This document shows, in pieces, positions 1 to 8,022 of a stretch of DNA of 22,161 nucleotides. The stretch is taken from positions 1 through 22,161 of the forward strand of contig JAFAAX010000105.1 of NCBI GenBank assembly GCA_023426345.1. The letters are read 5' to 3'. The notes below the pieces were generated by a model that worked only from the letters and a program-made list of their open reading frames with translations, had not been told where the DNA came from and did not search any database. The position numbers and the translations under genes were made by a program. Positions within the stretch are counted from its first letter, which is position 1; each line of letters begins with the position of its first letter. Source of the DNA: Actinomycetes bacterium. GTDB lineage: Bacteria; Actinomycetota; Actinomycetes; Actinomycetales; Actinomycetaceae.

Positions 1-1734
1 CCCGGCCGGGCGCCCGGCGGCGATCCACGCGTGGCGCAGCGCCCCCCCGAAGGAGACGCCGTGGCGGTCGGAGTGGGCGACCAGCGCCTCCTCGGCCTTG
101 GCGCCCAGTCCGCGCCGCGGCGTGTTGAGGACGCGGCGCAAGGCGACCGTGTCATCGGGGTTGGCGATGGCCTGGAGGTAGGCCAGCGCGTCCTTGATCT
201 CGCGGCGCTCGTAGAAGCGCGTGCCGCCGACGACGCGGTAGGGGATGCCGGAACGCACCAGCATCTCCTCCAGCGCGCGGGACTGCGCGTTGGTGCGGTA
301 GAAGACCGCGATGTCGCCCCAGTCGAACGTCTCCTCGTCCTCGTCCTCGTCGGCGGCCCCGGAGGCGCCCGCTCCCGAGGTCAGCCGGTCGATCTCGCGG
401 ACGACGAAGCGGGCCTCGTCGTGGTCGGAGTCGGCGGCGTCCACCGTGATGAGCGGCCCCGATCCGGAGGCGGTCCACAGGTTCTTCGGGCGGCGCCCCT
501 GGTTGCGGGCGATGACAGCGTTGGCGGCGGAGAGGATGTTCTGCGTCGAGCGGTAGTTCTGCTCCAGCAGGATGGTGGTGGCGCCGGGGAAGTCGCGCTC
601 GAACTCCTCGATGTTGCGGATCGTGGCACCACGGAAGGCGTAGATCGACTGGTCGGAGTCGCCGACGACGGTGAGCTCGCCGGGCGACACCTCGTCCGCC
701 CCGGAGCCGACCAGCGCGCGCACCAGCATGTACTGGGCGTGGTTCGTGTCCTGGTACTCGTCGACCAGGACATGACGGAAGCGGCGGTGGTAGTGCTCGG
801 CGATGGCCGGGTGATCGGCGAGCAGCCGGACCGTGCGCATGATGAGGTCGTCGAAGTCCAAGGCGTTGGCCTGCGCGAGGCGCCGCTGGTACTCGGGGTA
901 CGCGGTGGCGACGATGCGCGAGACCGGGTCGTTGGGGGCGGCGTCCGCGAACTCCGAGGGGCCCACCAGCTCGTTCTTCTGGTCCGAGATCCGCGCCGCC
1001 ACCATTTTCGGCGTGAAGCGCTTGACGTCGACGTCCTGCGCCTTGAGGACCATCTGGATGAGGCGCTGGGAGTCCTGCGCGTCGTAGATGGTGAACGAGG
1101 AGGTCAGCCCCGCCGCGGCATGCTCGGCGCGCAGGATCCGCACGCACGCGGAGTGGAAGGTCGACACCCACATCCGCCGCGCGTCCGGCCCGACCAGCCG
1201 GCCGACGCGCTCGCGCATCTCGGCGGCGGCCTTGTTCGTGAAGGTGATCGCCAGGATCTCCCCGGCCCGCGCCCGGCCCGTGGCCAGGAGATACGCGATG
1301 CGGTGCGTGAGCGCGCGCGTCTTGCCGGACCCGGCGCCCGCCATGATGAGCAGGGGCCCGCCGGCGTGCGTGACGGCCGCGCGCTGCTCGGGGTTGAGTC
1401 CGTCGAGCAGGGCCTCGGGATCGCGCGCCGGGCGGTGGGCGTCCCGGTATTCCCCCCTCGATGCCGACGGCGGCATCGGCATCGACATCGACGAGGGCGC
1501 CTCCGCGGTCCGCTCGAGGTCCGCCTCCGCCCAGGGATCGCCCAGTCCGTCCGCGTCATCGGGCTCGCGGTCCCCCGCCGGGACGGCGACGTCCTCGTCC
1601 CAGACGGGCAGGTCGCGGCCGTCGGACGCGGACGGCAGGGGCTCCAGGAAGCCGAGGTCGGGCAGGGCGGCGCCGACGGCCGGGGGCGCGGAGGATGCGG
1701 GCGCCGGGAGGAAGGAGGAGGTGCGTGGAGTCAT
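1..1734 (-). CDS. pcrA: ATP-dependent DNA helicase PcrA/UvrD (partial, 3' end outside window)
   Basis: Superfamily 1A 3'-5' DNA helicase acting in repair and replication-fork clearance. 578 codons are visible and the C-terminal part lies beyond base 1. Seen: LLDGLNPEQRAAV at about residues 109-121, Walker A AGAGSGKT at about 132-139, AITFTNKAAAEMRERV (motif Ia), Walker B LVDEYQDT at about 322-329, GDSDQSIYAFRGA (motif III) and QNYRST (motif IV) near 390. The ATG at 1734 follows a weak GAGGGG. A TAGAGT hexamer (1749-1744) would be a -10 only with a very short leader. Odd: about 108 low-complexity residues precede the helicase core, far more than the roughly 20 I recall for mycobacterial UvrD1. 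They contain a dispersed repeat (1490-1499) and a perfect DNA hairpin (1460-1477). An acidic DEDEDEE stretch sits in a linker after the SF1 motif IV. Family call is very sure; PcrA versus another UvrD paralogue is likely. Confidence 0.95.
   Translation of the reverse strand, partial: MTPRTSSFLPAPASSAPPAVGAALPDLGFLEPLPSASDGRDLPVWDEDVAVPAGDREPDDADGLGDPWAEADLERTAEAPSSMSMPMPPSASRGEYRDAHRPARDPEALLDGLNPEQRAAVTHAGGPLLIMAGAGSGKTRALTHRIAYLLATGRARAGEILAITFTNKAAAEMRERVGRLVGPDARRMWVSTFHSACVRILRAEHAAAGLTSSFTIYDAQDSQRLIQMVLKAQDVDVKRFTPKMVAARISDQKNELVGPSEFADAAPNDPVSRIVATAYPEYQRRLAQANALDFDDLIMRTVRLLADHPAIAEHYHRRFRHVLVDEYQDTNHAQYMLVRALVGSGADEVSPGELTVVGDSDQSIYAFRGATIRNIEEFERDFPGATTILLEQNYRSTQNILSAANAVIARNQGRRPKNLWTASGSGPLITVDAADSDHDEARFVVREIDRLTSGAGASGAADEDEDEETFDWGDIAVFYRTNAQSRALEEMLVRSGIPYRVVGGTRFYERREIKDALAYLQAIANPDDTVALRRVLNTPRRGLGAKAEEALVAHSDRHGVSFGGALRHAWIAAGRPAG
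1490..1499 (+). repeat. Dispersed GACGAGGGCG element, copy 1 (inside pcrA N-terminus)
   Basis: Exact 10-mer in the disordered N-terminal extension of PcrA, antisense to the gene. It abuts a perfect hairpin, GATGCCG-ACGG-CGGCATC, at 1460-1477. Confidence 0.6.
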
Positions 1735-2075
1735 GGCCCCTCAACTCTAGGACAGGCCGCCGCCGTCTCCGCCGCCGTCCGCTCCTGGTGACGGGCGGAA
1801 GCGCCGACTTCGGTCCTGTTTGGCGCCGAGTTCGGTGCTGTTCGGCCTCGAGTTCGGTGCTGTTCGGCGTCGAGTTCGGTTCGTGTGGCGCGCCTGTGCC
1901 CGAGACCGGTCCCTGTGACAGGTCCGTCGGGCGCGCGAATCACACTGCCGCCGCCACATGCGCAGCCTCGACGACGGCCGACGAACCGCCCCCCGACGGA
2001 CAGACAGGTCCAAGGCACGTCCCTCACCCAGACGGCGCGTGTCTCGCGAGGAGCCCGCACACCTCGCCGCAAGAG
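1735..2075. other. Gene-free spacer between the glycosyltransferase stop and the pcrA start
   Basis: 341 bases upstream of pcrA and downstream of the YkcB-like gene. It holds a 4 x 22-bp tandem repeat (1803-1890) and a small perfect dyad, CCTGT-G-ACAGG, around 1912-1922. No convincing coding sequence was seen: reading frames across it are artefacts of the repeats and high GC. No T-tailed terminator is visible for the glycosyltransferase gene. Confidence 0.6.
1803..1890. repeat. Tandem repeat, four degenerate 22-bp units
   Basis: Units are 1803-1824, 1825-1846, 1847-1868 and 1869-1890. The shared core is GA(C/G)TTCGGT followed in the middle two by GCTGTTCGGC. Units 2 and 3 differ only in their first two bases. 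Period and core match the arrays at 10545-10588 and 10879-10944, so this is one repeat family present in two spacers. There are no unique spacers between units, so it is not a CRISPR. The position upstream of pcrA would allow a regulatory role, which is inference. Confidence 0.85.
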
Positions 2076-4277
2076 CTACTTCGTGAGGTCGTAGACCGCG
2101 GTGCCGTCCACGGTCTGCGCCGTGTAGTTCTCCTGGACCCACGCGGCGATCTCGGAGGAGGCATCGGACCCGCCGTTCTGTCCAGCGAAGCCCCCGCCCC
2201 CGATCCAGTAGTGGATGACCCCCTCGGCCACGAGCTGCTGGAACTGGGCCAGGCTGGGCGAGGGATCCGACCCGTTGAAACCGCCGACGGGCATCACCGA
2301 GTAGCCGACGGCCAGCTGGAGCCCTGCCGCTGAGTTCGAGCCGACCGCGGCCGCCACCCAGGTGTACGACGAGGCGTCCTGCTGGAGCAGAGTGACCAGC
2401 GCATCCGACGGCTCGCTCGCGGTGAGCAGTCGGCCGATCGACGTCGAGCTGCTTCCCGTGCTCCCGCTCCGGCCCTCGGCCGTCTGGCCAGGGCCGCCCG
2501 AGCCACCCGCGCCGCCCGAGCCGTTCGTGGGAAGTTGTCCTGAGGGAGCGCCGCCGCCGAAGGACCCGGCCTCGGTGCCGCCTTGGCCGGGCGCGCCCGC
2601 CTGACCGCCGTCGACACCCTGGCTGGGCATCCCGCCCTGACCTGCGCTGCCCTCCTGGCCGAGCGCGCCCGCCTGGCCTCTGCCGCCCTGGCCGGTCATG
2701 CCCCCGCCTCCCCTGCCCACACCTCCCCCGGGCGCGCCACCACCACCGCCGCCGCCGACACCCTGACTGGGCCCTGCCGTGACCAGGGAACCGGTGTGTC
2801 CGGTGGCGGCGGTGTCCACCGCGTAGGCCGCGGGACCCCCCAGTACGGCGATCCCGGTGGCGATCCCGGCGGCCACGGCGACCAGGCGCGCGGCCTCCCG
2901 GCCCGCGGCCAGGACCGCCAGCAGGACCACGGCGCATGTCCCGGCGGCCACCACGACCCAGCGGAGCCACGGCAGGAAGTCCGCGCTGCGGCTGAGCAGG
3001 ACGAACGCCCACCCGGTCGACGCGGCGACCGCCGCGGCCTCGACCACGTGGCGGGCGCGGGCCGACAGGTCACCGCCCGCGATCCCCGCCCATCCGAGCG
3101 CGGCGGTCATAGCGACCGGGGTCGCCAGCGCCACCGTGTAGTACGCGTGGAAGGTTCCCGACATGAAGGAGAAGACCACCGCCGTCACCGCGAAACACGT
3201 GAGCGCGCCGGTCAACGCGGCCCGCAGCATGTCCCGGCGGGGCCGCCGGCGCAGGGCCCACAGCCCGACAACCGCCAGAAGCAGTGCGGCGGGGATCAGC
3301 CAGGACGCCTGGCTGCCCAGCTCGGACCCGAACAGCCGGAGGATCCCGACGCTGCCCGAGGCGGGCCCGCCCGCGCGACCGCCTCCGTCTCCTCCTCCGC
3401 CGACGGTGCCGACTTCGGTGCCTGTCAGGCGCGCGAAGCCGTTGTATCCGAAGGTCAGCTCCAGGAAGGAGTCCGTCTGCGAACCGCCGATCCACGGGCG
3501 CGAGCCCGAGGGGACGAGGACGGTGAGCAGCACCCACCACCCGCCCGCGACGACCATGGCGAGGATCGCCATGATGCCATGCCACAGGCGCCGCCAGATG
3601 CCCCGGGGGCCGAAGGTCAAGTAGACGACGGCGATGGCGGGCAGGACCAGGAACGCCTGCAACTGCTTCGTGAGGAAGGCGAGCCCCACCAGGGCCCCCG
3701 CGCCGACCAGCCACCTCAGCCTGCCCTGCTCCGTCGCTCGCAGCCCGCATGCGATGGCGCCGGTGAGGAGCAGCAGGAGCAGCGCGTCCGGGTTGTTGTA
3801 GCGGAACATCAGGGTGGCGACGGGCGTCGTCGCCAGGGCCACGCCCGCCCAGAACGCCGGCCACCGCCCGGCGTAGCGGTTCACGACCGCCCACGTGATC
3901 GCGACCGTGCCGACACCCATGAGCGCCTGGGGGACCAGGATCGCCCAGGAGTTCAGGCCGAAAAGCCGCACGGACAGGGCCATCACCCACAGCGACAACG
4001 GCGGCTTGTCCACCGTGATGGATCCCGCCATGTCGGAGGCTCCCCACAGGAACGCCCACCAGGACTTCGAGCCGGCCTGGACCGCGGCGGAGTAGAACGA
4101 GTTCGCCCACCCCGAGGCCGACAGCCCCACGATGTCGAGCACGGCGGTGCCGATCAGGAGGGCCGCGACCTCGGGTCGCGCGGCGAGGGCACGCGCGGTG
4201 GCCCGCACCCGCCCGCCGAATCCGGCGCGGCGGCCCACGGAGGCCGCTCCGGACGAGGGATGCCCCGCATTCGCCAT
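2076..4277 (-). CDS. YkcB-like polytopic glycosyltransferase (GT39/ArnT-PMT superfamily)
   Basis: Membrane glycosyltransferase expected to transfer a sugar from a polyprenyl-phosphate donor to a surface acceptor; the substrate is unknown. 733 aa from the ATG at 4277, which has GGAG six bases upstream; an earlier in-frame start at 4352 gives 758 aa and is less likely. Seen: first TM near residue 40, the SITVDKPPLSLWV motif (about 87-99), RYNNPDALLLLL, a lumenal RPWIGGSQTD (260-269) and FGYNG (276-280) region typical of YkcB-type proteins, and about ten further TM stretches to roughly residue 490. A Gly/Gln/Ser-rich linker (about 506-612) leads to a soluble C-terminal domain (613-733) with many W, Y and G residues, presumably extracellular. 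It lies 91 bases downstream of the GT2-GtrA gene on the same strand; such pairing recalls Bacillus ykcB-ykcC. Exact sugar and acceptor cannot be read from sequence. Confidence 0.88.
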   Translation of the reverse strand: MANAGHPSSGAASVGRRAGFGGRVRATARALAARPEVAALLIGTAVLDIVGLSASGWANSFYSAAVQAGSKSWWAFLWGASDMAGSITVDKPPLSLWVMALSVRLFGLNSWAILVPQALMGVGTVAITWAVVNRYAGRWPAFWAGVALATTPVATLMFRYNNPDALLLLLLTGAIACGLRATEQGRLRWLVGAGALVGLAFLTKQLQAFLVLPAIAVVYLTFGPRGIWRRLWHGIMAILAMVVAGGWWVLLTVLVPSGSRPWIGGSQTDSFLELTFGYNGFARLTGTEVGTVGGGGDGGGRAGGPASGSVGILRLFGSELGSQASWLIPAALLLAVVGLWALRRRPRRDMLRAALTGALTCFAVTAVVFSFMSGTFHAYYTVALATPVAMTAALGWAGIAGGDLSARARHVVEAAAVAASTGWAFVLLSRSADFLPWLRWVVVAAGTCAVVLLAVLAAGREAARLVAVAAGIATGIAVLGGPAAYAVDTAATGHTGSLVTAGPSQGVGGGGGGGAPGGGVGRGGGGMTGQGGRGQAGALGQEGSAGQGGMPSQGVDGGQAGAPGQGGTEAGSFGGGAPSGQLPTNGSGGAGGSGGPGQTAEGRSGSTGSSSTSIGRLLTASEPSDALVTLLQQDASSYTWVAAAVGSNSAAGLQLAVGYSVMPVGGFNGSDPSPSLAQFQQLVAEGVIHYWIGGGGFAGQNGGSDASSEIAAWVQENYTAQTVDGTAVYDLTK

Positions 4278-4368
4278 GATCATCTCCGTGCCTTTCGATG
4301 GTGCGATCCGTTCGATGCCCAGGCGGCCCGACTCGGGCGCGCGATCGGACATATGCCCGGGCGCCCCC

Positions 4369-5733
4369 TCATCCGCGGATCCCCCGGAACATCCACACGC
4401 GCATCGCGACGAAGCGGATGAACCCGCCGAGGATTCCGGCCACGACGACCACCCCGGCCTCGATCAGGTACGACGCGGAGCCGGTGAGCCCCAGGAGGGC
4501 CAGGCCGCCCGCCTGCAGCGCCCAGGTCACGGCCAGCAGGGCCAAGCCCTGCGCTTGCGCGCGCAGATGGCCCGCGTTCCCCCTCACCCCGAAGGTGAAG
4601 GCGCGGTTCGCGTCCGTGTTGAGGAACGTGGCCAGGATCAGGGAGACCACCGCGGCCGCGGACGCGCCCATGAACGGGCGCACGGCCAGGTAGAGGATCC
4701 CCTGGACCAGAGTCGAGACGACGCCCACGACCCCGAAGCGCAGAACCTGGCCGGCCAGCCCCGTGCGGGCCGCCGCCCCGGCGCCCGCGGCACGGCCAGG
4801 CCCCGCATCTTCAGCCCGGTCCGTTCCGGGACCGCCGCGCTCGTCCAACGCGCGGACCGAGCCTGCGCCCGGCGCGCCCGGCGCATCCGGCAGCGGGGCC
4901 ACCAGCCCCTCGTGGATCTGGCGCAGCGGGTAGCGGCCTCGGACCAGGTTCCAGCCGACGCGCCACATGCCCTCGAGGTCCTCGGTGGCCGTGCGCGCGA
5001 CGTCGACACGCGAATCCGGGTCCTCCACCCAGTCCACGGCCACCTCGCTGATGCGCAGGCCCGCCTGATCGGCCAGCACCAGCAGCTCGGTGTCGAAGAA
5101 CCACTGGTCGTCGCGCACCCACGGCAGCAGGAGCCGTGCCGCATCCGCGCGGATGGCCTTGAAGCCGCATTGGGCGTCGGAGAAACGCACGCCCAGGAAG
5201 ACGTGGAGAAGCAGGTTGTAGCACCGGGAGACGATCTCCCGCCGGCCGCTGCGCCGCACCCGCGCCCCCGGAGCCAGCCGCGTTCCGATCGCCACCTGCG
5301 AGTGTCCCGACACCAGCGGAGCCACCAGGGCCGGCAGCGCGTCCAGCCCGGTGGACAGGTCGACGTCCATGTAGACCAGCACCTCGGCGTCGGAGCGCTC
5401 CCACACGTCGCGGAGCGCCCGGCCCCGGCCCTTGCGGTCCAGATGGACGGCCCGCACGCGGGGCAGCGCCTCCGCCAGCCGGACGGCGCGTTCCCAGGTG
5501 GCGTCCGTCGAGGCGTTGTCCACGATCGTGATCCGCGCGGAGGGGCCGCCCGCCTGCGACCAGCTCTCGAGCCAACCGTCCAGACGGGCCACCGAGTCCG
5601 CCACCACGCGCGACTCGTTGTAGACCGGGACCAGGACGTCGATGACCGGACGCGCCGGCGCCGAGCCGACCTCGACCAGTGCGGGTGCGGAGGCGGCCAG
5701 CGGGTCGTCGGTCGCCGGGGAATGAACTGCCAT
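4369..5733 (-). CDS. Bifunctional GT2 family glycosyltransferase / GtrA-like flippase domain protein
   Basis: 454 aa. The N-terminal GT-A fold domain resembles polyprenyl-phosphate mannose/glucose synthases: DVLVPVYNES (32-41), VDNASTDAT, the metal-binding DVDLS (123-127), FSDAQCGFKAIR (184-195) and a DDQWFFDTELL acceptor-side motif (208-218). A Gly/Ala/Pro-rich linker (about 283-325) joins a C-terminal GtrA-type four-TM domain (about 330-454) with FGVVGVVST and LNTDANRAFTF. Known GtrA proteins are proposed to flip lipid-linked sugars, so one polypeptide may both make and translocate the donor used by the next gene. The ATG at 5733 has no good Shine-Dalgarno; a GTG two codons upstream (5739) is equally possible, and the transcript may be leaderless. 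The spacer 5734-5819 shows no clear promoter. Confidence 0.9.
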   Translation of the reverse strand: MAVHSPATDDPLAASAPALVEVGSAPARPVIDVLVPVYNESRVVADSVARLDGWLESWSQAGGPSARITIVDNASTDATWERAVRLAEALPRVRAVHLDRKGRGRALRDVWERSDAEVLVYMDVDLSTGLDALPALVAPLVSGHSQVAIGTRLAPGARVRRSGRREIVSRCYNLLLHVFLGVRFSDAQCGFKAIRADAARLLLPWVRDDQWFFDTELLVLADQAGLRISEVAVDWVEDPDSRVDVARTATEDLEGMWRVGWNLVRGRYPLRQIHEGLVAPLPDAPGAPGAGSVRALDERGGPGTDRAEDAGPGRAAGAGAAARTGLAGQVLRFGVVGVVSTLVQGILYLAVRPFMGASAAAVVSLILATFLNTDANRAFTFGVRGNAGHLRAQAQGLALLAVTWALQAGGLALLGLTGSASYLIEAGVVVVAGILGGFIRFVAMRVWMFRGIRG

Positions 5734-5819
5734 GGCCACACAGTGATGACCACGCTGTACAGGGCGCTGTGGCGCAGATATGAATGAGCTGTGAGTGCAG
5801 GCCTCGCCCGCCCCTCCCG

Positions 5820-6470
5820 TCACACGATGTGGCGCCGCGCCGCCCAGCGGGTGAGCTCGTTGCGGTTGGACAGCTGGAGCTTGCGCAGCACCGCGGAAAC
5901 GTGGGTCTCCACCGTCTTGATCGAGATGAACAGCTCGCTGGCGACCTCTTTGTACGTGTAGCCGCGGGCGATGAGGCGCATGACCTCCTGCTCGCGCGCG
6001 GACAGCAGATCCAGCTCGTCGTCGGCGGCGGCCACCTCGTGCGTGCCGAACGCGTCCAGGACGAATCCCGCCAGCCGAGGGCTGAACGCGGCGTCCCCTC
6101 CAGCCACCCGCTGGACGGCCTCGACCAGGTCGGGGGTGGAGATCGACTTCGTGACGTACCCGCGGGCGCCCGCCCGGATGACCGCGACGACGTCCTCGGG
6201 CGCGTCGGACACGGACAGCGCGAGGAAGCGCAGGCCCTCGACGTCCGCGCACGAGGCCGCGACCTCCGCGCCGCCCCCGCCCTGGCCGCCGGGCAGGTGG
6301 ACGTCGAGCAGGGCCACGTCGGGGCGCAGCTCGCGGCAGGCGGCGATCGCGCCCTCGACGTCGGCGGCCTCGCCGAGGATCGCGAGGTCCGCGCCGGAGC
6401 CCTCCAGTTCGGCGCGCACGCCCGCGCGCACCAGCGGGTGGTCGTCGATGACGACGAGTCGGATGGTCAT
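5820..6470 (-). CDS. LuxR/NarL-family response regulator
   Basis: 216 aa DNA-binding response regulator. The receiver domain has the acidic pair in VVIDDHPLVRAG (about 6-17), the phospho-acceptor Asp in VALLDVHLPGG (about 51-61), a conserved Ser in LALSVSD and Lys in GYVTKS. The C-terminal LuxR-type helix-turn-helix spans about 150-212 (LSAREQEVMRLIARG, then SIKTVETHVSAVLRKLQ). The start is 4 bases after the stop of the PspC-domain histidine kinase, so the two are co-transcribed and form a cognate pair. The receiver carries a Gly-rich insertion (GGQGGGGAEV) after the phosphorylation site. Likely target by context is its own module, including the divergent PspC gene; that is inference. Confidence 0.95.
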   Translation of the reverse strand: MTIRLVVIDDHPLVRAGVRAELEGSGADLAILGEAADVEGAIAACRELRPDVALLDVHLPGGQGGGGAEVAASCADVEGLRFLALSVSDAPEDVVAVIRAGARGYVTKSISTPDLVEAVQRVAGGDAAFSPRLAGFVLDAFGTHEVAAADDELDLLSAREQEVMRLIARGYTYKEVASELFISIKTVETHVSAVLRKLQLSNRNELTRWAARRHIV

Positions 6471-6474
6471 GGGT

Positions 6475-7908
6475 TCAGTCTCCCTCGTTCGTGTCCGTGG
6501 CGGGCGCGGTCCCCATCGACGAGGGCGACGCCGTCCCGGCCCGCCCGGGTCCGTCGGGCGTCTCCCCCGGGTCGTCGGGCCCCCCATCCGCCTGCGAACA
6601 GGGGACCTGCAGATGCACCTCGGTGCCCTGCTTGAGTCCGCGGATGGACGCGGTCCCGCCGACGCGCTCCACGCGGCCGATGATGGAGTGGCGGACGCCG
6701 TGGCGGTCCTCCGGGATGCCGTCGAGGTCGAAGCCGTCCCCGGCGTCCTTGATGAAGGCGTCGACCCGCCCGCAGTCAACCTCGACGTAGACGGAGATCG
6801 GGGGGGCCGCGTGGCGCACGGCGTTGGTGACGGCCTCTCCCGTGGCGGCCGCGAGCGCCAGTTCGGCGGGCCCCGGGACCGTGTCCCCGACGGTGACGAC
6901 GTCGACGGCCACGCCGTAGGTGGATTCGACCTGGCCGACGGTCTCCCGGACCGCCTCGGCCAGTGAGTCCGCGGCCTCCTCGCGCCCGGTGTACAGCCAG
7001 GACCGCAGCTCCCTCTCCTGGGCGAGAGCCAGAGCCCGCACGCGGGTGGGATCGTCGGCGGCCCCCCGGATCAGGGTGAGCGTCTGGAGGACGGAGTCGT
7101 GGAGATGGGCGGCGATGTCGGCCCGCTCCGTCTCGCGGACCTGATCCTCCTGGGCGGTGGTGAGCTCCGTGAGCATCCGGAGGAACACGGGCACCAGCGC
7201 CACCAGGACCCCCGCGACGGCGACGACGCCGATGAGCGCGCCGCGCACCAGCGCCTGCGGACGGTCGTTGTGGGAGGTGAACAGGACCAGCCCGAGGACC
7301 AGCACCAGGACCCCGCCCAGGGCGATCGCGATGACGGTGGGCGTGCGCTCGCGTCCCAGCCGGGGGGCCTGGCTCCAGATCATCACCAGGCCGGCGACCA
7401 CCAGCAGGGCGGCGACGACGTCGCGCAGCCGCAGGACGTCGTTGGAGGTGAGGATCACCATGAACCCGGCGGCCAGCACCAGGAGCGCGCCGATGACCAG
7501 CAGCTGGGTGCGCGAGGTGCGCCACGACCGGTCCGTCCCGACGCGCGCGATGCGCCGCGCCAGCCGTGTCGTCGTGGCGCCGTCGTCGCGCCCCTCGACG
7601 GGGACCGTAGCCACCAGCCACAGGTAGAGCAGAATGCCCGCGCCGCCCAGCACCGTCAGGGCGACCATCCCGACCCGGATCCACGCCACCGGCCATCCCA
7701 GATGGATCGACAGTCCGGAGCACACGCCCGCCAGCCACGGCGTCGGCATGTCCGCGGACCGGGCCGTCGCGCGCACCAGCTTCGGCCGCGCGGGAGCGGG
7801 CGTCGGCGGGACCCATCCCGGGACGCCCTCCCCCGGAGGGCGGCGCGCCCCGCGCGGGGACGAGGGCGCCCCCTGCGCGGGACCGTCGCTCCGATGCCGT
7901 GAACTCAC
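6475..7908 (-). CDS. PspC-domain sensor histidine kinase (HisKA_3 type)
   Basis: 477 aa from the GTG at 7908; a GTG at 7944 would add 12 residues and neither has a strong Shine-Dalgarno. Order: disordered Pro/Arg/Ser N-terminus (1-50); PspC domain (about 52-106: WLAGVCSGLSIHLGWPVAWIR then a TM); further TM helices (about 135-155, 163-180, 190-212, 222-245); dimerisation/phosphoacceptor helix with His270 in AAHLHDSVLQTL; HATPase_c with GEAVTNAVRHA (N box), DAGDGFD and HSIIGRVERVGG. The tail (about 440-477) is disordered. PspC-type kinases sense membrane or envelope stress. It is paired with the downstream LuxR regulator and divergent from another PspC gene. Odd: both disordered ends contain a copy of the dispersed GACGAGGGCG repeat. 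Confidence 0.93.
   Translation of the reverse strand: MSSRHRSDGPAQGAPSSPRGARRPPGEGVPGWVPPTPAPARPKLVRATARSADMPTPWLAGVCSGLSIHLGWPVAWIRVGMVALTVLGGAGILLYLWLVATVPVEGRDDGATTTRLARRIARVGTDRSWRTSRTQLLVIGALLVLAAGFMVILTSNDVLRLRDVVAALLVVAGLVMIWSQAPRLGRERTPTVIAIALGGVLVLVLGLVLFTSHNDRPQALVRGALIGVVAVAGVLVALVPVFLRMLTELTTAQEDQVRETERADIAAHLHDSVLQTLTLIRGAADDPTRVRALALAQERELRSWLYTGREEAADSLAEAVRETVGQVESTYGVAVDVVTVGDTVPGPAELALAAATGEAVTNAVRHAAPPISVYVEVDCGRVDAFIKDAGDGFDLDGIPEDRHGVRHSIIGRVERVGGTASIRGLKQGTEVHLQVPCSQADGGPDDPGETPDGPGRAGTASPSSMGTAPATDTNEGD
6518..6536 (+). repeat. Dispersed GACGAGGGCG element, 19-bp form (histidine kinase C-terminal tail)
   Basis: GACGAGGGCGACGCCGTCC, identical to 17987-18005 and to the reverse complement of 11220-11238. 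It is read antisense in the kinase tail, giving TASPSS-like residues. Confidence 0.7.
7859..7868 (+). repeat. Dispersed GACGAGGGCG element (histidine kinase N-terminal tail)
   Basis: Exact 10-mer, antisense to the kinase gene, encoding APSS in its disordered N-terminus. Confidence 0.6.
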
Positions 7909-8022
7909 TGTCCCATCTTCACATCGTCGTCGGCTCCTTCCCACCCCGCGGCGCCGCGATCAGGGAGCAATCAGGGCATCCCCTCATGGCGTCGGTCGGC
8001 GGCGGCCTGCCAGAGTGGAGCC

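Noticed and set aside
31..1791. Long plus-strand open frame antisense to the helicase gene
   Set aside because: Its translation is low-complexity Arg/Gly/Val/Asp without domains, while the opposite strand encodes a clear PcrA. High GC removes stops from shadow frames. The same applies to the plus-strand frames at 2583-4421 and 4132-5787.
1803..1890. CRISPR-like array
   Set aside because: Repeats are contiguous and degenerate with no unique spacers, and no cas genes are present.
3405..3427. Further copy of the GACTTCGGTGC repeat inside the YkcB-like gene
   Set aside because: It is a single match encoding part of the RLTGTEVG stretch, which is a normal family region, so coding constraint explains it. 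The match at about 10349-10361 in the small membrane protein gene is likewise a single TM-coding coincidence.
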